Below the pieces are notes generated by a model, which was given only the letters and a program-made list of their open reading frames with translations, was not told where the DNA came from and searched no databases. A stretch of 64,000 nt of DNA from Hafnia alvei (lineage in GTDB: Bacteria > Pseudomonadota > Gammaproteobacteria > Enterobacterales > Enterobacteriaceae), in NCBI RefSeq assembly GCF_034424155.1, contig NZ_CP139992.1:2124012-2188011 (forward strand), written 5' to 3'. Within the stretch, counting starts at the first letter, position 1. The number at the start of each line of letters is the position of its first letter. The translations under genes and the position numbers were made by a program. Of this stretch, positions 9,625 to 18,461 are shown piece after piece.

Positions 9625-9779
9625 CTAATATTACTTATAGCGAGAAAGACCGCGCTATTTCGGCTGATTTTCCCTCACTTGATGATTTGTCTCCCTCTCA
9701 GGCTTGAAAGCCGAGCTCGCTCTACTCATACTGCAAGCACAAGATTTTTATCTCAATTGATTGCTAAAGGATATTCGTC

Positions 9780-10130
9780 ATGGCAGAAGAAACTATTTTC
9801 AGCAAAATTATTCGTCGTGAGATCCCGTCTGATATCGTTTATCAGGACGACTTAGTGACTGCATTCCGTGATATTTCTCCACAGGCACCTAGCCATATTC
9901 TGATTATCCCTAACCAGCTGATCCCAACGGTGAATGACGTTAAGCCAGAAGATGAAGCGGCGCTGGGCCGAATGGTCACGGTGGCGGCAAAAATTGCGCA
10001 GCAGGAAGGCATTGCCGAAGACGGCTATCGCCTGATTATCAACTGCAACCGTCATGCGGGGCAGGAGGTTTATCATATCCACATGCATCTGCTGGGCGGT
10101 CGTTCACTCGGTCCTTTGCTCGCTCGTTAA
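9780..10130 (+). CDS. hinT: HIT-family purine nucleoside phosphoramidase HinT
   Basis: Small cytoplasmic hydrolase that removes groups from AMP-phosphoramidates. 116 residues. The histidine-triad motif HxHxH is seen as [12 protein letters not shown] near the C-terminus, with [17 protein letters not shown] upstream as in E. coli HinT. It begins a run in the same order as E. coli: hinT, ycfL, lpoB, thiK, nagZ, ycfP. The start at 9780 has AAAGGA seven to twelve bases upstream. Confidence 0.95.
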   Translation: MAEETIFSKIIRREIPSDIVYQDDLVTAFRDISPQAPSHILIIPNQLIPTVNDVKPEDEAALGRMVTVAAKIAQQEGIAEDGYRLIINCNRHAGQEVYHIHMHLLGGRSLGPLLAR

Positions 10131-10184
10131 TCTTATTTTGCCTCGTTTTGCTCGGCAGAAAATATTCAGTTGGAGTTCACCGTT

Positions 10185-10574
10185 ATGCGATTCTCATTAT
10201 CCAGATGTACATTGACGGTGATCTTGCCGCTGGCATTACTTGCAGGCTGTAGTTCGCCGAGCCACATCGCCGTGAGCGATGGGCAGCGGGTGGTGATGGA
10301 TCCTTCGGTACTCACGGCGGGCGTGACGGCGGATAACCCAACCGTATCATCGGGGGATATCTATCCTGTGGCCCGCGCGGTCGTGAACTATGGTGAAGAG
10401 CAACAGCCTGTCACGCTGAACTACCGTTTTTATTGGTATGACGCCAAAGGCCTCGATATCTTCCCCCATGAACCACCGCGGACGATTAAGCTAAACCCAG
10501 GTCAAGAAGTGCGTCTGGAATCAACAAGCGCCAATACCCGAGCAAAACAGGTACGCCTCTACCTCTATCTATAA
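10185..10574 (+). CDS. ycfL: YcfL family lipoprotein
   Basis: Predicted lipoprotein of 129 residues and unknown function. The signal peptide MRFSLSRCTLTVILPLALLAG ends in the lipobox LLAGC, with Ser at +2, predicting an outer-membrane location. The body (about residues 60-129) fits the DUF1425/YcfL family, including YRFYWYDAKGLDI. The start is ATG 10185, because the earlier in-frame TTG at 10170 is part of the TTGGAG ribosome site. It lies 27 bases before lpoB and is likely co-transcribed with it. Confidence 0.88.
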   Translation: MRFSLSRCTLTVILPLALLAGCSSPSHIAVSDGQRVVMDPSVLTAGVTADNPTVSSGDIYPVARAVVNYGEEQQPVTLNYRFYWYDAKGLDIFPHEPPRTIKLNPGQEVRLESTSANTRAKQVRLYLYL

Positions 10575-10601
10575 ATTAAGCCATAACCTCATGGGAGAGG
10601 G

Positions 10602-11204
10602 ATGATGAAGAAGCTTTTAAGTGTGACATTCGCGGCGATGGTGCTGGCGGGCTGTCAAACGATCACGCATCAAGGCAGTGAAACCACGACTGAGCCAGAA
10701 AAGCCGACGCAAACACAGCCGCCGGTGACGGTGCCGACCACGCCGCCGGAACAGCCACCGGTGACTACGGTGCCAACGCCGCCAAAAGTGCAAAGCTTCA
10801 ACTGGAGCGCCAGTTTAACGCCGCTGATTAATCAGATGCTAGGCTCGCCAGACGTCACCGCTGGCAGCGTTTTACTGGTGGATAATGTGCAAAACCAAAC
10901 CAACGGTAGCTTGCAGGTAGCAAACGCGACGGCTGAATTGAAAAAGGCGCTGCAACAGGGTAATAAATTTACGCTGGTTCCCGCTAATCAGGTCACCAGT
11001 GCCAAACAGTCACTGGGCTTATCTGCCGAAGATAGCTTAGGTTCACGCCGCAAAGCGATTGGTTTGGCGCGCATCGTTAACGCTCAATATGTGCTGTATA
11101 GCACGGTAGAGGGCGATGTGCAGTCACCTAAAGTGGCGATGCAGCTGATGTTAGTGCAGACCGGTGAGATTATCTGGTCTGGCAATGGGGCCGTGACACG
11201 CTGA
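10602..11204 (+). CDS. lpoB: Outer-membrane lipoprotein LpoB, activator of PBP1b
   Basis: Outer-membrane lipoprotein that reaches through the murein to stimulate the synthase PBP1b (MrcB). 200 residues. The signal peptide ends MVLAGC at about residue 18. A long proline/threonine-rich flexible linker follows (about residues 25-65, PPVTVPTTPP), then the globular domain with TAGSVLLVDNVQNQTNGSL and the C-terminal MQLMLVQTGEIIWSGNGAV, nearly identical to E. coli. The linker is somewhat shorter than in E. coli (213 residues in total). GGGAGAGGG lies just upstream of the start. Confidence 0.93.
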   Translation: MMKKLLSVTFAAMVLAGCQTITHQGSETTTEPEKPTQTQPPVTVPTTPPEQPPVTTVPTPPKVQSFNWSASLTPLINQMLGSPDVTAGSVLLVDNVQNQTNGSLQVANATAELKKALQQGNKFTLVPANQVTSAKQSLGLSAEDSLGSRRKAIGLARIVNAQYVLYSTVEGDVQSPKVAMQLMLVQTGEIIWSGNGAVTR

Positions 11205-11208
11205 TTCT

Positions 11209-12075
11209 ATGTCGAATGCTTTTCATCCCTCGTTGATGTCTGTGCGGGCCGTTCTGGCCCGCTGTTTTTCATCTGTAGCACCGCATCAGTGGCAGCTTTC
11301 ACCGGTTGAAGGTTTGACCGGCATCAATTGGAAAGCGCAATTGAGTGACGGTGTCACTTATTTAATCCGTCCTCAAACGATTGAAAAAACGCAGTTAGGT
11401 ATTGAGCGCAAACGTGAGGCTCATGCATTACAGCTAGCGGCCGCCTATGATCTCGCACCGCAAAGCTTAGGGCTGCACGATGGATGGTTAGTCACTGAAT
11501 GGCTCTCGGGCGACGTGCTCAACGAAACAACCTATCAGCCACACCTACACGATTTAGCCGAAAAAATCGTTACGCTGCATAACATAAAGCCCTGCGGACA
11601 GGCGCGAGATTTTCACCGTCATTGCCAATCCTACCGCCAGCTAAGCTCCCTCCAGCGGATGACACCGCAAGGACTAAAAATTCATCAATACTGGCAGTCT
11701 CGTCAGGTTCCTCAGCCGTTGAAAGTCGCTTTGCTGCACATGGATATCCATCCGGGCAACATCGTTTTGACGTGTCACGGGCTGCGGTTGATTGATTGGG
11801 AGTATGCCGCAGTGGGTGATATTGCGTTGGATCTGGCCGCTATGTACCGTAGTTTCGGCTGGGAGTATGCACAGCGGCGCGATTTCACTGAACGATACGT
11901 ACAGGCCGGAGGCTATTGCGATGCGAAAAAATTGCAACAGCATGTTGAGCAATGGCTGCCGCGCGTCGATTATATGGCGTGGTTATGGTATGAAGTGCGT
12001 TGGCAACAATCAAAACAGAATTCATTTCGTGAGACCGCCAATCTATTGCTTTCACAGCTAAAAATGGGAAAGTAG
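11209..12075 (+). CDS. thiK: Thiamine kinase ThiK
   Basis: Phosphorylates thiamine to thiamine phosphate for salvage; cytoplasmic. 288 residues with an APH/choline-kinase fold. The catalytic loop appears as LLHMDIHPGNIVL at about residue 180 and the metal-binding segment as RLIDWEYAAVGDIALDLA about 25 residues later. The start ATG lies four bases after the lpoB stop, so it is translated with lpoB. Identification rests on these motifs and on the conserved lpoB-thiK-nagZ order; identity to E. coli ThiK is lower than for its neighbours, as is usual for this gene. Confidence 0.88.
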   Translation: MSNAFHPSLMSVRAVLARCFSSVAPHQWQLSPVEGLTGINWKAQLSDGVTYLIRPQTIEKTQLGIERKREAHALQLAAAYDLAPQSLGLHDGWLVTEWLSGDVLNETTYQPHLHDLAEKIVTLHNIKPCGQARDFHRHCQSYRQLSSLQRMTPQGLKIHQYWQSRQVPQPLKVALLHMDIHPGNIVLTCHGLRLIDWEYAAVGDIALDLAAMYRSFGWEYAQRRDFTERYVQAGGYCDAKKLQQHVEQWLPRVDYMAWLWYEVRWQQSKQNSFRETANLLLSQLKMGK

Positions 12076-12149
12076 CACAGATGCGGTATACGCGATAAAA
12101 ACACTGACGGCGTGAACTCACGCCATCACGCAAAAATATAGCTAATACA

Positions 12150-12207
12150 TACACCCTGAATAATTGGCGTAGCCAACACGGATGCAGCTTCAAGTATGAC
12201 GGGTATA
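12150..12207. repeat. Short ERIC (IRU) element, internally deleted
   Basis: About 58 bases with both ERIC ends: a left arm TACACCCTGAATAATTGG and a right arm ending GCAGCTTCAAGTATGACGGG then TATA. The central ERIC palindrome is missing. It sits directly before the nagZ ribosome site, so it is part of the nagZ leader. It shares both arms with the short copy at 49434-49503. Confidence 0.75.
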
Positions 12208-12220
12208 AAGGAGAATCCCT

Positions 12221-13240
12221 GTGGGTCCTGTAATGTTGGATGTGGCAGCCTATGAACTGGATGCCGAAGAGCGTGAAATTTTGCAGCATCCGCTGGTAGG
12301 CGGCCTGATTTTATTTACTCGAAACTTCCATGATGCCGAGCAGCTTCGCGAACTGGTGCGCCAGATCCGTGCGGCGTCACGCAATCGTCTGGTGATTGCG
12401 GTGGATCAGGAAGGGGGCCGAGTGCAGCGCTTCCGCGAAGGCTTTACGCGCCTGCCTGCCGCGCAGTCTTTTGCCGCAATAAATAGCGATCCAGAAGGGC
12501 GCCGATTAGCGCAGGAGGCGGGCTGGCTGATGGCCAACGAAATGATGGCGATGGATATCGATATCAGTTTTGCGCCTGTTCTAGATCTTGGTCACGGCAG
12601 CGCCGCCATTGGTGAACGTTCTTTTCATGAAGATCCGCAAATTGCTATTCGGATGGCGGAAAGCTTCATCGATGGCATGCATGAAGCGGGCATGAAAACT
12701 ACGGGTAAGCATTTCCCTGGGCACGGCGCAGTCACCGCTGACTCACATAAAGAAACGCCAATTGATCCACGCCCGCTGGAAGAAATCATTAATCATGATA
12801 TGGTTATTTTTAACCAGCTGAATTCACGCGCCAAGCTCGACGCGATTATGCCTGCTCATGTGATTTACCCTGCGGCGGATAGCCTGCCCGCCAGTGGTTC
12901 GTCATATTGGTTGAAGCAGGTGTTACGTCAGCAGCTCGGCTTTAACGGCGTGATCTTCTCTGATGACCTGTCAATGGAAGGCGCTGCGGTAATGGGTAGC
13001 TACGCCGAACGTGGGCAGGCCTCGCTGGATGCGGGCTGCGATATGATTCTGGTGTGTAATCATCGCGCAGGCGCGGTAAGCGTGTTAGATAATTTGGCGC
13101 CGATCACCGCAGAACGCGTTAGCGCCCTGTATCATAATGGTAAATTTACACGTGAAGAGTTAATGGCTTCACCGCGCTGGAAAGCAGCGCATCAAGAGCT
13201 GGAGCAACTTCATCTGCGTTGGGAAGAGAGCAAAGCATAA
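12221..13240 (+). CDS. nagZ: Beta-N-acetylhexosaminidase NagZ
   Basis: Cytoplasmic glycoside hydrolase family 3 enzyme that removes GlcNAc from anhydro-muropeptides in murein recycling, which also influences AmpC induction. 339 residues. The signature [18 protein letters not shown] contains the conserved His/Asp catalytic loop, and [13 protein letters not shown] carries the nucleophile Asp. The GTG start at 12221 gives [20 protein letters not shown], the same beginning as E. coli NagZ, and AAAGGAG is eight bases upstream. An ERIC fragment forms part of the leader. A terminator follows. Confidence 0.96.
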   Translation: MGPVMLDVAAYELDAEEREILQHPLVGGLILFTRNFHDAEQLRELVRQIRAASRNRLVIAVDQEGGRVQRFREGFTRLPAAQSFAAINSDPEGRRLAQEAGWLMANEMMAMDIDISFAPVLDLGHGSAAIGERSFHEDPQIAIRMAESFIDGMHEAGMKTTGKHFPGHGAVTADSHKETPIDPRPLEEIINHDMVIFNQLNSRAKLDAIMPAHVIYPAADSLPASGSSYWLKQVLRQQLGFNGVIFSDDLSMEGAAVMGSYAERGQASLDAGCDMILVCNHRAGAVSVLDNLAPITAERVSALYHNGKFTREELMASPRWKAAHQELEQLHLRWEESKA

Positions 13241-13266
13241 GCTCGACGCTCAAATGACAATAACGC

Positions 13267-13293
13267 AAAGCGGCTGAGGGTTAGCCGCTTTTT
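13267..13293 (+). terminator. Terminator between nagZ and ycfP
   Basis: AAAGCGGCT-GAGGGTT-AGCCGCTTTTT: a perfect nine-base-pair stem with a U tract, 27 bases after the nagZ stop and 16 before ycfP. Confidence 0.75.
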
Positions 13294-13308
13294 GGGAGCA
13301 GTGAGAAC

Positions 13309-13851
13309 ATGATTATTTATCTTCACGGTTTTGATTCCACCAGTCCGGGCAATCACGAAAAAGTGATGCAGCTGCAGTTCATCGATCCCGACGTGCGTTT
13401 AATTAGCTACAGCACCCGTCATCCTCGCCACGATATGCAGCATCTGCTGAAAGAAGTCGATAAAGTGGTTCAGCAGGCCGGTGATAGCCATGCGCTGATT
13501 TGCGGCGTTGGCCTTGGCGGTTTTTGGGCTGAGCGTATTGGCTATCTGTGCGGTATTCGACAGGTGATGTTCAATCCTAATTTGTTCCCGCAGGAAAATA
13601 TGGTGGGTAAGATTGACCGTCCGGAAGAGTATTTGGATATTGCGACCAAGTGCGTGGAAAACTTCCGTGAGAAGAATCGCGAACGCTGTTTAGCGGTGCT
13701 TTCTCGTAGCGATGAAGTGCTAGACAGCCAGCGTAGCGCTGAATATTTGCAGCCGTTCTATGAAATTATCTGGGATGAGCAGCAAACGCATAAATTTAAA
13801 AGTTTGTCGCAGCACCTACAAAAAATCCGCGCGTTTAAAACGGTTTCTTGA
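13309..13851 (+). CDS. ycfP: YqiA/YcfP family alpha/beta-fold protein
   Basis: 180-residue alpha/beta-hydrolase-like protein of unknown function, the same length as E. coli Ycf[20 protein letters not shown] at the start matches it closely. The usual nucleophile-elbow position reads GVGLGG, with Gly where a hydrolase would have Ser; E. coli YcfP has the same, so enzymatic activity by the standard triad is doubtful. GAGAAC precedes ATG 13309. It follows nagZ as in E. coli. Confidence 0.9.
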   Translation: MIIYLHGFDSTSPGNHEKVMQLQFIDPDVRLISYSTRHPRHDMQHLLKEVDKVVQQAGDSHALICGVGLGGFWAERIGYLCGIRQVMFNPNLFPQENMVGKIDRPEEYLDIATKCVENFREKNRERCLAVLSRSDEVLDSQRSAEYLQPFYEIIWDEQQTHKFKSLSQHLQKIRAFKTVS

Positions 13852-13871
13852 GGATTTTTGTTGTTGGATAA

Positions 13872-13901
13872 TTCCCGGCATCCACACAGGGAGGCCGGGA
13901 A
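13872..13901. terminator. Bidirectional hairpin between convergent ycfP and potD
   Basis: TTCCCGGC ... GCCGGGAA inverted repeat between two convergent genes. No long T run on either side, so its efficiency is uncertain. Confidence 0.45.
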
Positions 13902-13910
13902 AGATAGAGA

Positions 13911-14975
13911 TTAACGACCTGCTTTCAGCTTCTGGAAGTAATTTTCGTAAATTTCACTGGCGCTGCCCACGTCATTTTGCCATTCGCCACGGGCGATGGT
14001 TTCTGCGTCTGGATACAGTGATTTATCGCCAGAAATTGATTTAGGCAACATCTTCTGAGCGGCTAAGTTCGGCGTTGGATAACCGATGGTTTTCGCCACC
14101 TGTACCGCGATTTCAGGGCGGAGCAGGAAGTTAATGAGCTTCATCGCACCTTCTGGATTTTTCGCATTTGCCGGAATCGACAGGCTATCCATCCAGAAAA
14201 TCCCACCTTCTTTTGGCCAAATAACCTCTAGCGGCGTTCCAGCTTCACGAGCGACAAACGCTGAACCGTTCCAAACCATGCCCAGATTTACTTCGCCTTC
14301 CATATACGGGTTAGCTGGGTTATCTGAGTTGAAGGCCAGCACGTTAGGCATCAGCTTTTTCAGCTCTTCATAAGCGGCTTCAATCTGTTTGGGATCGGTG
14401 GTGTTGCCTGAATATCCAAGCTTCAACAGCGCCATCTGAAACACTTCGCGTGCGTCATCGGTTAACAGCAGGCTGCCTTTATATTCCGGCTTCCAGAGAT
14501 CGGCCCAGCTGGTCACGCTTTTTGGATCAATGGCATCGGAATTAACGCCGATGGCCGTCGCACCCCAGATATACGGAATGGAATAATCATTTTCCGGATC
14601 GAAAGGTTTGTGCAGCAGGTTTGGATCTAAGTTATGGAAATTGGTCAGCTTAGATTTGTCGATCTTTTGCAGCATACCTTCTTTACTCATTTTGGAAACA
14701 AAGTAAGTAGAAGGTACAACTAAGTCATATGCGCCGCTTTTATAGGTCTTCAGCTTGGCATACATAGTTTCGTTGGACTCGTAGGTGGAATAAATCACCT
14801 TAATGCCGGTTTCCTTGGTGAACTGCTCAAGCAGTCCCGGCGGCACATATTCAGTCCAGTTGTAGAAATAGACAGTGTTATTGTCATTTTCCGTTTTCGG
14901 CGCATCGGCAGCGATTGCGGCATTTACTCCCAAAGCCAACAAACCTGCGGCTACCAGAGGTGACCACTTTTTCAT
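13911..14975 (-). CDS. potD: Spermidine/putrescine ABC transporter, periplasmic binding protein PotD
   Basis: Binds spermidine/putrescine in the periplasm for PotABC. 354 residues. Signal peptide MKKWSPLVAAGLLALGVNAA with cleavage around AIAA/ADA. Mature-chain blocks FYNWTEYVPPGLLEQFTKET, STYESNETMYAKLKTYKSG and SIPYIWGATAIGV are nearly identical to E. coli PotD, which is 348 residues long. In E. coli potD directly follows potC. Here about 5.9 kb (cadB-like, fecIRA) lies between potC and potD, so potD should need its own promoter, presumably in 14976-15203. Confidence 0.95.
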   Translation of the reverse strand: MKKWSPLVAAGLLALGVNAAIAADAPKTENDNNTVYFYNWTEYVPPGLLEQFTKETGIKVIYSTYESNETMYAKLKTYKSGAYDLVVPSTYFVSKMSKEGMLQKIDKSKLTNFHNLDPNLLHKPFDPENDYSIPYIWGATAIGVNSDAIDPKSVTSWADLWKPEYKGSLLLTDDAREVFQMALLKLGYSGNTTDPKQIEAAYEELKKLMPNVLAFNSDNPANPYMEGEVNLGMVWNGSAFVAREAGTPLEVIWPKEGGIFWMDSLSIPANAKNPEGAMKLINFLLRPEIAVQVAKTIGYPTPNLAAQKMLPKSISGDKSLYPDAETIARGEWQNDVGSASEIYENYFQKLKAGR

Positions 14976-15203
14976 TCAGCGTATCCCTATAGTGAAGGTC
15001 GAAATAAAGAGAAAATCTCTATGAGTCCTGAATGGAACACTTCAACAAGAACAAAATGTTTTTATGGGAGTCGCGCCATCAGGGCGGTCATTATAGGAGC
15101 CGTGGGAGTAGGGGTAAAGCGGATGGGGCAATAGGAGGAGAAAAGACATTTGCGCCACTAATCAAAAATAATAGCGGCGCAGCTAATCGAGCCAAATAAA
15201 TGC

Positions 15204-16577
15204 TTAGCCTAAGTTATCATCAGGCGGTGGATTTTTCTTGAGTTGAACCGCATAGGCTTTTTCATGTTCCCCTTGCTTGCGGGCATAGAACATCAAAATG
15301 CTTAAGCTAATGATAAAGGTCGCGGTTAGCTTGATATTTTCTGCGCCTGACAAGGCGATAAAGCAGAAGATACAGCCTAACGTTGCGGCCATCACGCTCA
15401 CAATATTTCTCAGCGAAGCGCCTTCCATACGAATCAACGCCACGCAGGAGTAGAAATACGGCAGCATGGTGAGCAGAACCGCGATCCCAATGAGTTCGCC
15501 AAAAATATCGGATGAGTTACTGCCTTTCGAGCTCATAAAGGTCATGAATGCCATCAGTAACGTCATTTTGATGGCTGACAAAATAATCCCTTTACGCGGT
15601 ACGCCGTGGCTATCGACCTCGCCGTAAATTTTAGGGAAGTTGCCGTCGCGCGCGGCGCGTACGCCAGCCTGACCCACCAACATCATCCAAGAACCTAACG
15701 CCGCGAGGCAGGCAAACGCAGTAAAGGCAGATACCACCGGTGCCGCCCAACTGCCGACCATCAATGAGGTACTCGCGGCGAACGGTGCGCCGGTTTTCGC
15801 CATCACTTCGGCAGGGAACATGCCGCTCATTACCTGTGTGGCTAAGATATAGACGATACCCGCCAGCGCGGTGCCCAGCATGGTGGCGATAGGCACGGTA
15901 CGCTGTGGGTTTTTAACTAACCCTGAACTGACTGCGGCCGACTCCACGCCGACAAACGCCCACAGACAAATCAAAATGCTGTGCATAACGGCTTTGCTAT
16001 CGGTTTGGGTTGAGGTATTCCAGTTCGCCTGATAAAGCGCAGGATCAAACCAATGCCAGCCAGCAACGGCGGTACCAATCACGGGCACCAGAACCAGAAT
16101 TAATCCCAGCGTGGTTAAGCGACTGACCCAGTTACCGCCCATCATATTCACCAACGCCATGATCCAGATGATCACAATGCTCGCGATACCTGCGGGAATA
16201 GGGTGATTGAGCGCAGGGAAAAAGACCGAGAGATACGCTACACCAGCCAAACAGTCGGCAAGGTTACCAATCCAGTTAGCGTGGTAGTAAAGAACGGCAG
16301 TTTGAAAACCGAACGCAGGGCCTAACCGACCTGCATAGGCGATTGGCCCACCGACCTGTGGGTCGCGAGTCGTCAAACGCGCAAAGACATACGCCAAAGA
16401 CATGGCTCCAATTAAAGTAATGAGCCAGCCGAAGAGTGCAATAGAACCAATTTTGGCGAGGTTCGCAGGCAGGAGCGCGATACCACTCCCCATCATGTTT
16501 CCCGCGACGATACCGGTACAGGCAATGAGCCCGATTTTTTTAGAAGACGCCATGTTAGCCCCGTTAACATCAAGCAT
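15204..16577 (-). CDS. cadB: CadB-like amino acid/polyamine antiporter (APC family)
   Basis: Inner-membrane antiporter of the basic amino acid/polyamine APC family, most like E. coli CadB (lysine/cadaverine exchange). About 12 transmembrane segments. Closely shared blocks include SSKKIGLIACTGIVAGNMMG, VLYYHANWIGNLA, LWAFVGVESAAVSSGLVKNP and GSWMMLVGQAGVRAARDGNFP. I chose ATG 16577 because GAGGGA lies nine bases upstream; ATG 16553 (MASSKK) matches the E. coli CadB start and is also possible. No lysine decarboxylase (cadA) or cadC is next to it. It sits between potD and fecI. The match to CadB is clear; substrate specificity is inferred. A CRP-like palindrome lies upstream. Confidence 0.85.
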   Translation of the reverse strand: MLDVNGANMASSKKIGLIACTGIVAGNMMGSGIALLPANLAKIGSIALFGWLITLIGAMSLAYVFARLTTRDPQVGGPIAYAGRLGPAFGFQTAVLYYHANWIGNLADCLAGVAYLSVFFPALNHPIPAGIASIVIIWIMALVNMMGGNWVSRLTTLGLILVLVPVIGTAVAGWHWFDPALYQANWNTSTQTDSKAVMHSILICLWAFVGVESAAVSSGLVKNPQRTVPIATMLGTALAGIVYILATQVMSGMFPAEVMAKTGAPFAASTSLMVGSWAAPVVSAFTAFACLAALGSWMMLVGQAGVRAARDGNFPKIYGEVDSHGVPRKGIILSAIKMTLLMAFMTFMSSKGSNSSDIFGELIGIAVLLTMLPYFYSCVALIRMEGASLRNIVSVMAATLGCIFCFIALSGAENIKLTATFIISLSILMFYARKQGEHEKAYAVQLKKNPPPDDNLG

Positions 16578-16645
16578 TTGCTGTGTTCCCTCACGGCATG
16601 CTGTCGTTTTATCGAAAGAAATCCTGGGTGAATTATATGACAAAT

Positions 16646-16661
16646 TGAGATGTGGATCACA
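16646..16661. promoter_or_regulatory. Candidate CRP site upstream of the cadB-like gene
   Basis: TGAGATGTGGATCACA differs from TGTGA-N6-TCACA at one arm position, about 70 bases upstream of the cadB-like start at 16577. A plausible activator position; binding is inferred. Confidence 0.45.
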
Positions 16662-16788
16662 TTTGCCCCGCTGTTAACGACAATGCTTTGAGCTAAAACA
16701 GTTTTGTATATTAATTGCTGTAGGAATAGACAATTTATATAGATAGCGCTTGTTATAAAGCTAGCAGAAGTGTGCAAAAATGTTGTGT

Positions 16789-16803
16789 TGATAATAATTA
16801 TCA
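16789..16803. promoter_or_regulatory. Fur box upstream of fecI
   Basis: TGATAATAATTATCA is a perfect 7-1-7 Fur inverted repeat, 33 bases before the fecI start. It predicts iron repression of fecI, as known for E. coli fecIR. Confidence 0.85.
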
Positions 16804-16835
16804 TTTAGAGTTCGCGCAATGGATCACACAAGTAA

Positions 16836-17363
16836 ATGGCTATGCTGACGACCTCTAACGCCCATCATTCGGCTCTGAACGACCTTTATCAACAGCACCA
16901 CGCGTGGCTGCGAAACTGGTTAGGCTTTCGCTTGAACTGTCGTTTTGATGCTGAAGACTTAGCGCAGGACACGTTTATGCGTATTTTACGCAGCACCAAT
17001 CGCGAGCCAATTCAGCGCCCACGTGAGTTTCTGGCCACCATAGCCAAACGTGTGATGGTGGATTTTATCCGCCGCAAAACGCTAGAGCGCGCTTATTTGG
17101 ACGCGTTAGCACAACTGCCAGAACAGGAAATGCCCGGCGAAGACGAGCGGCTCGCGGTGCTAGAAACGTTGCAGGAAGTTGACGCCATGCTTGATGGCCT
17201 AGGTGCCAGAGCCAAACAGGCATTTCTGCTGGCGCAGTTGGAAGGGCTTGAATACCGCGATATCGCACTGCGACTGGGGGTTTCACTGAGCTCAGTTAAA
17301 AAGTACATGGCAAAAGCGATGGAGCATTGCCTGTTGTATCGTCTAACCCATGAGACATCGTAG
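16836..17363 (+). CDS. fecI: ECF sigma factor FecI
   Basis: Extracytoplasmic-function sigma factor that, when released by FecR, transcribes fecA in response to external ferric citrate. 175 residues. Region 2 shows FDAEDLAQDTFMRIL (about residues 38-53). Region 4 shows LEGLEYRDIALRLGVSLSSV, a typical helix-turn-helix (about residues 130-155). A perfect Fur palindrome lies in its promoter region. Its stop lies inside the alternative start region of fecR, so the two are coupled. Part of a three-gene insert in the pot locus. Confidence 0.92.
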   Translation: MAMLTTSNAHHSALNDLYQQHHAWLRNWLGFRLNCRFDAEDLAQDTFMRILRSTNREPIQRPREFLATIAKRVMVDFIRRKTLERAYLDALAQLPEQEMPGEDERLAVLETLQEVDAMLDGLGARAKQAFLLAQLEGLEYRDIALRLGVSLSSVKKYMAKAMEHCLLYRLTHETS

Positions 17364-17364
17364 C

Positions 17365-18336
17365 ATGAGTTCACCTCCGATTGACCCACAACAGCGCCAT
17401 GCGCTAGCGCAAGCCTCTGAATGGTATGTCCGTTTACAAGATAAGTACGATCTAACGGCTAAGGCTGAGTGGCAGTTTTGGCATGACGCCAGTCCAACCC
17501 ACGGTTGGGCGTGGTCTCAGGTGATCCGAGTATGCGAACAGATGGGGCAATTACCGGTTCATGCGGGTTTTCATGCGCTTAATCAGTCGCAGGATCTCAA
17601 GGATCGCACCCGCAGACAGCTGCTCAAAATGACGCTGCTGACCTTAGGCGTAGGGATTGCTGGCTGGCAGGGCGTGCGTAGCCAAACCGGGCAGGCGCTG
17701 GTGGCTGAGTATCGCACCTCGGCAGGGCAGCTATCCCGTTTTACCTTAGACGATGGTTCTCAACTAGTGCTGAATACTGACTCTGCGGTTGACGTCGATT
17801 TTGATGCCCAGCGTCGTTTAGTCACGCTGTATCGGGGCGAAATATCCATCAGAACGGCTAAAGACGAGGCCATTCCGGCACGTCCATTTTATGTCAAAAC
17901 GTCAGACGGCAGCCTACGCGCCTTAGGCACATATTTTCAGGTACGCCATACTGAAGGCTACACGCAACTTAGCGTTCAAGAGCATGCGGTTGAGATCGTG
18001 ACGCAAAAAACCGGTATGCAGGCCATTGTGGACGCTGGCCAGCAGCGCCGCTTCGATGCGAAAACCATTTCAGTTGCCGAAGAACTTCCTCTGGCGGCCG
18101 CAAGCTGGGAACAAGCCTTATTAAGCGTTAGCCATTGGCCACTTTCACAGCTGATTGATGAACTGTCTCGCTATCAGTCCGGTTACTTGTCATGCGCTGC
18201 AGACGCGGCCAATTTACGTATCAGCGGTACTTTCCCCCTCGATAATATTCCTCATGCACTCACTCTGATCGCGCGTGTTTTACCGATAAAAGTGCGCTAT
18301 GTCAGCCGCTATTGGGGACGCGTTTCCCTGCGTTAA
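17365..18336 (+). CDS. fecR: Anti-sigma/sigma regulator FecR
   Basis: Single-pass inner-membrane regulator that carries the ferric-citrate signal from FecA to FecI. About 323 residues. The cytoplasmic N-terminal part has the FecR-type WQFWHDASPTHGWAWSQV segment. One membrane helix (LLKMTLLTLGVGIAGWQGV, about residues 83-101) follows, then a periplasmic C-terminal domain with DDGSQLVLNTDSAVDVDFD and DGSLRALGTYFQVRH. I prefer ATG 17365, one base after the fecI stop; ATG 17350 overlaps fecI and is possible. The order fecI-fecR-fecA is as in E. coli. Confidence 0.92.
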   Translation: MSSPPIDPQQRHALAQASEWYVRLQDKYDLTAKAEWQFWHDASPTHGWAWSQVIRVCEQMGQLPVHAGFHALNQSQDLKDRTRRQLLKMTLLTLGVGIAGWQGVRSQTGQALVAEYRTSAGQLSRFTLDDGSQLVLNTDSAVDVDFDAQRRLVTLYRGEISIRTAKDEAIPARPFYVKTSDGSLRALGTYFQVRHTEGYTQLSVQEHAVEIVTQKTGMQAIVDAGQQRRFDAKTISVAEELPLAAASWEQALLSVSHWPLSQLIDELSRYQSGYLSCAADAANLRISGTFPLDNIPHALTLIARVLPIKVRYVSRYWGRVSLR

Positions 18337-18353
18337 ACCTGAAATAAAATAAA

Positions 18354-18368
18354 TGAGAAATATTTTCA
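18354..18368. promoter_or_regulatory. Fur-like palindrome upstream of fecA
   Basis: TGAGAAATATTTTCA fits the 7-1-7 Fur pattern with a few mismatches. It lies in the 125-base fecR-fecA gap, where the FecI-dependent fecA promoter should also be. Confidence 0.4.
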
Positions 18369-18461
18369 TTCTTAATTGTACTTTTACCTTGTCCCATACG
18401 ACCCCTGAGTAAATACAACAAATGCCGCTAGGCATATTCAATGATGATTCAGGAGTTTGTT

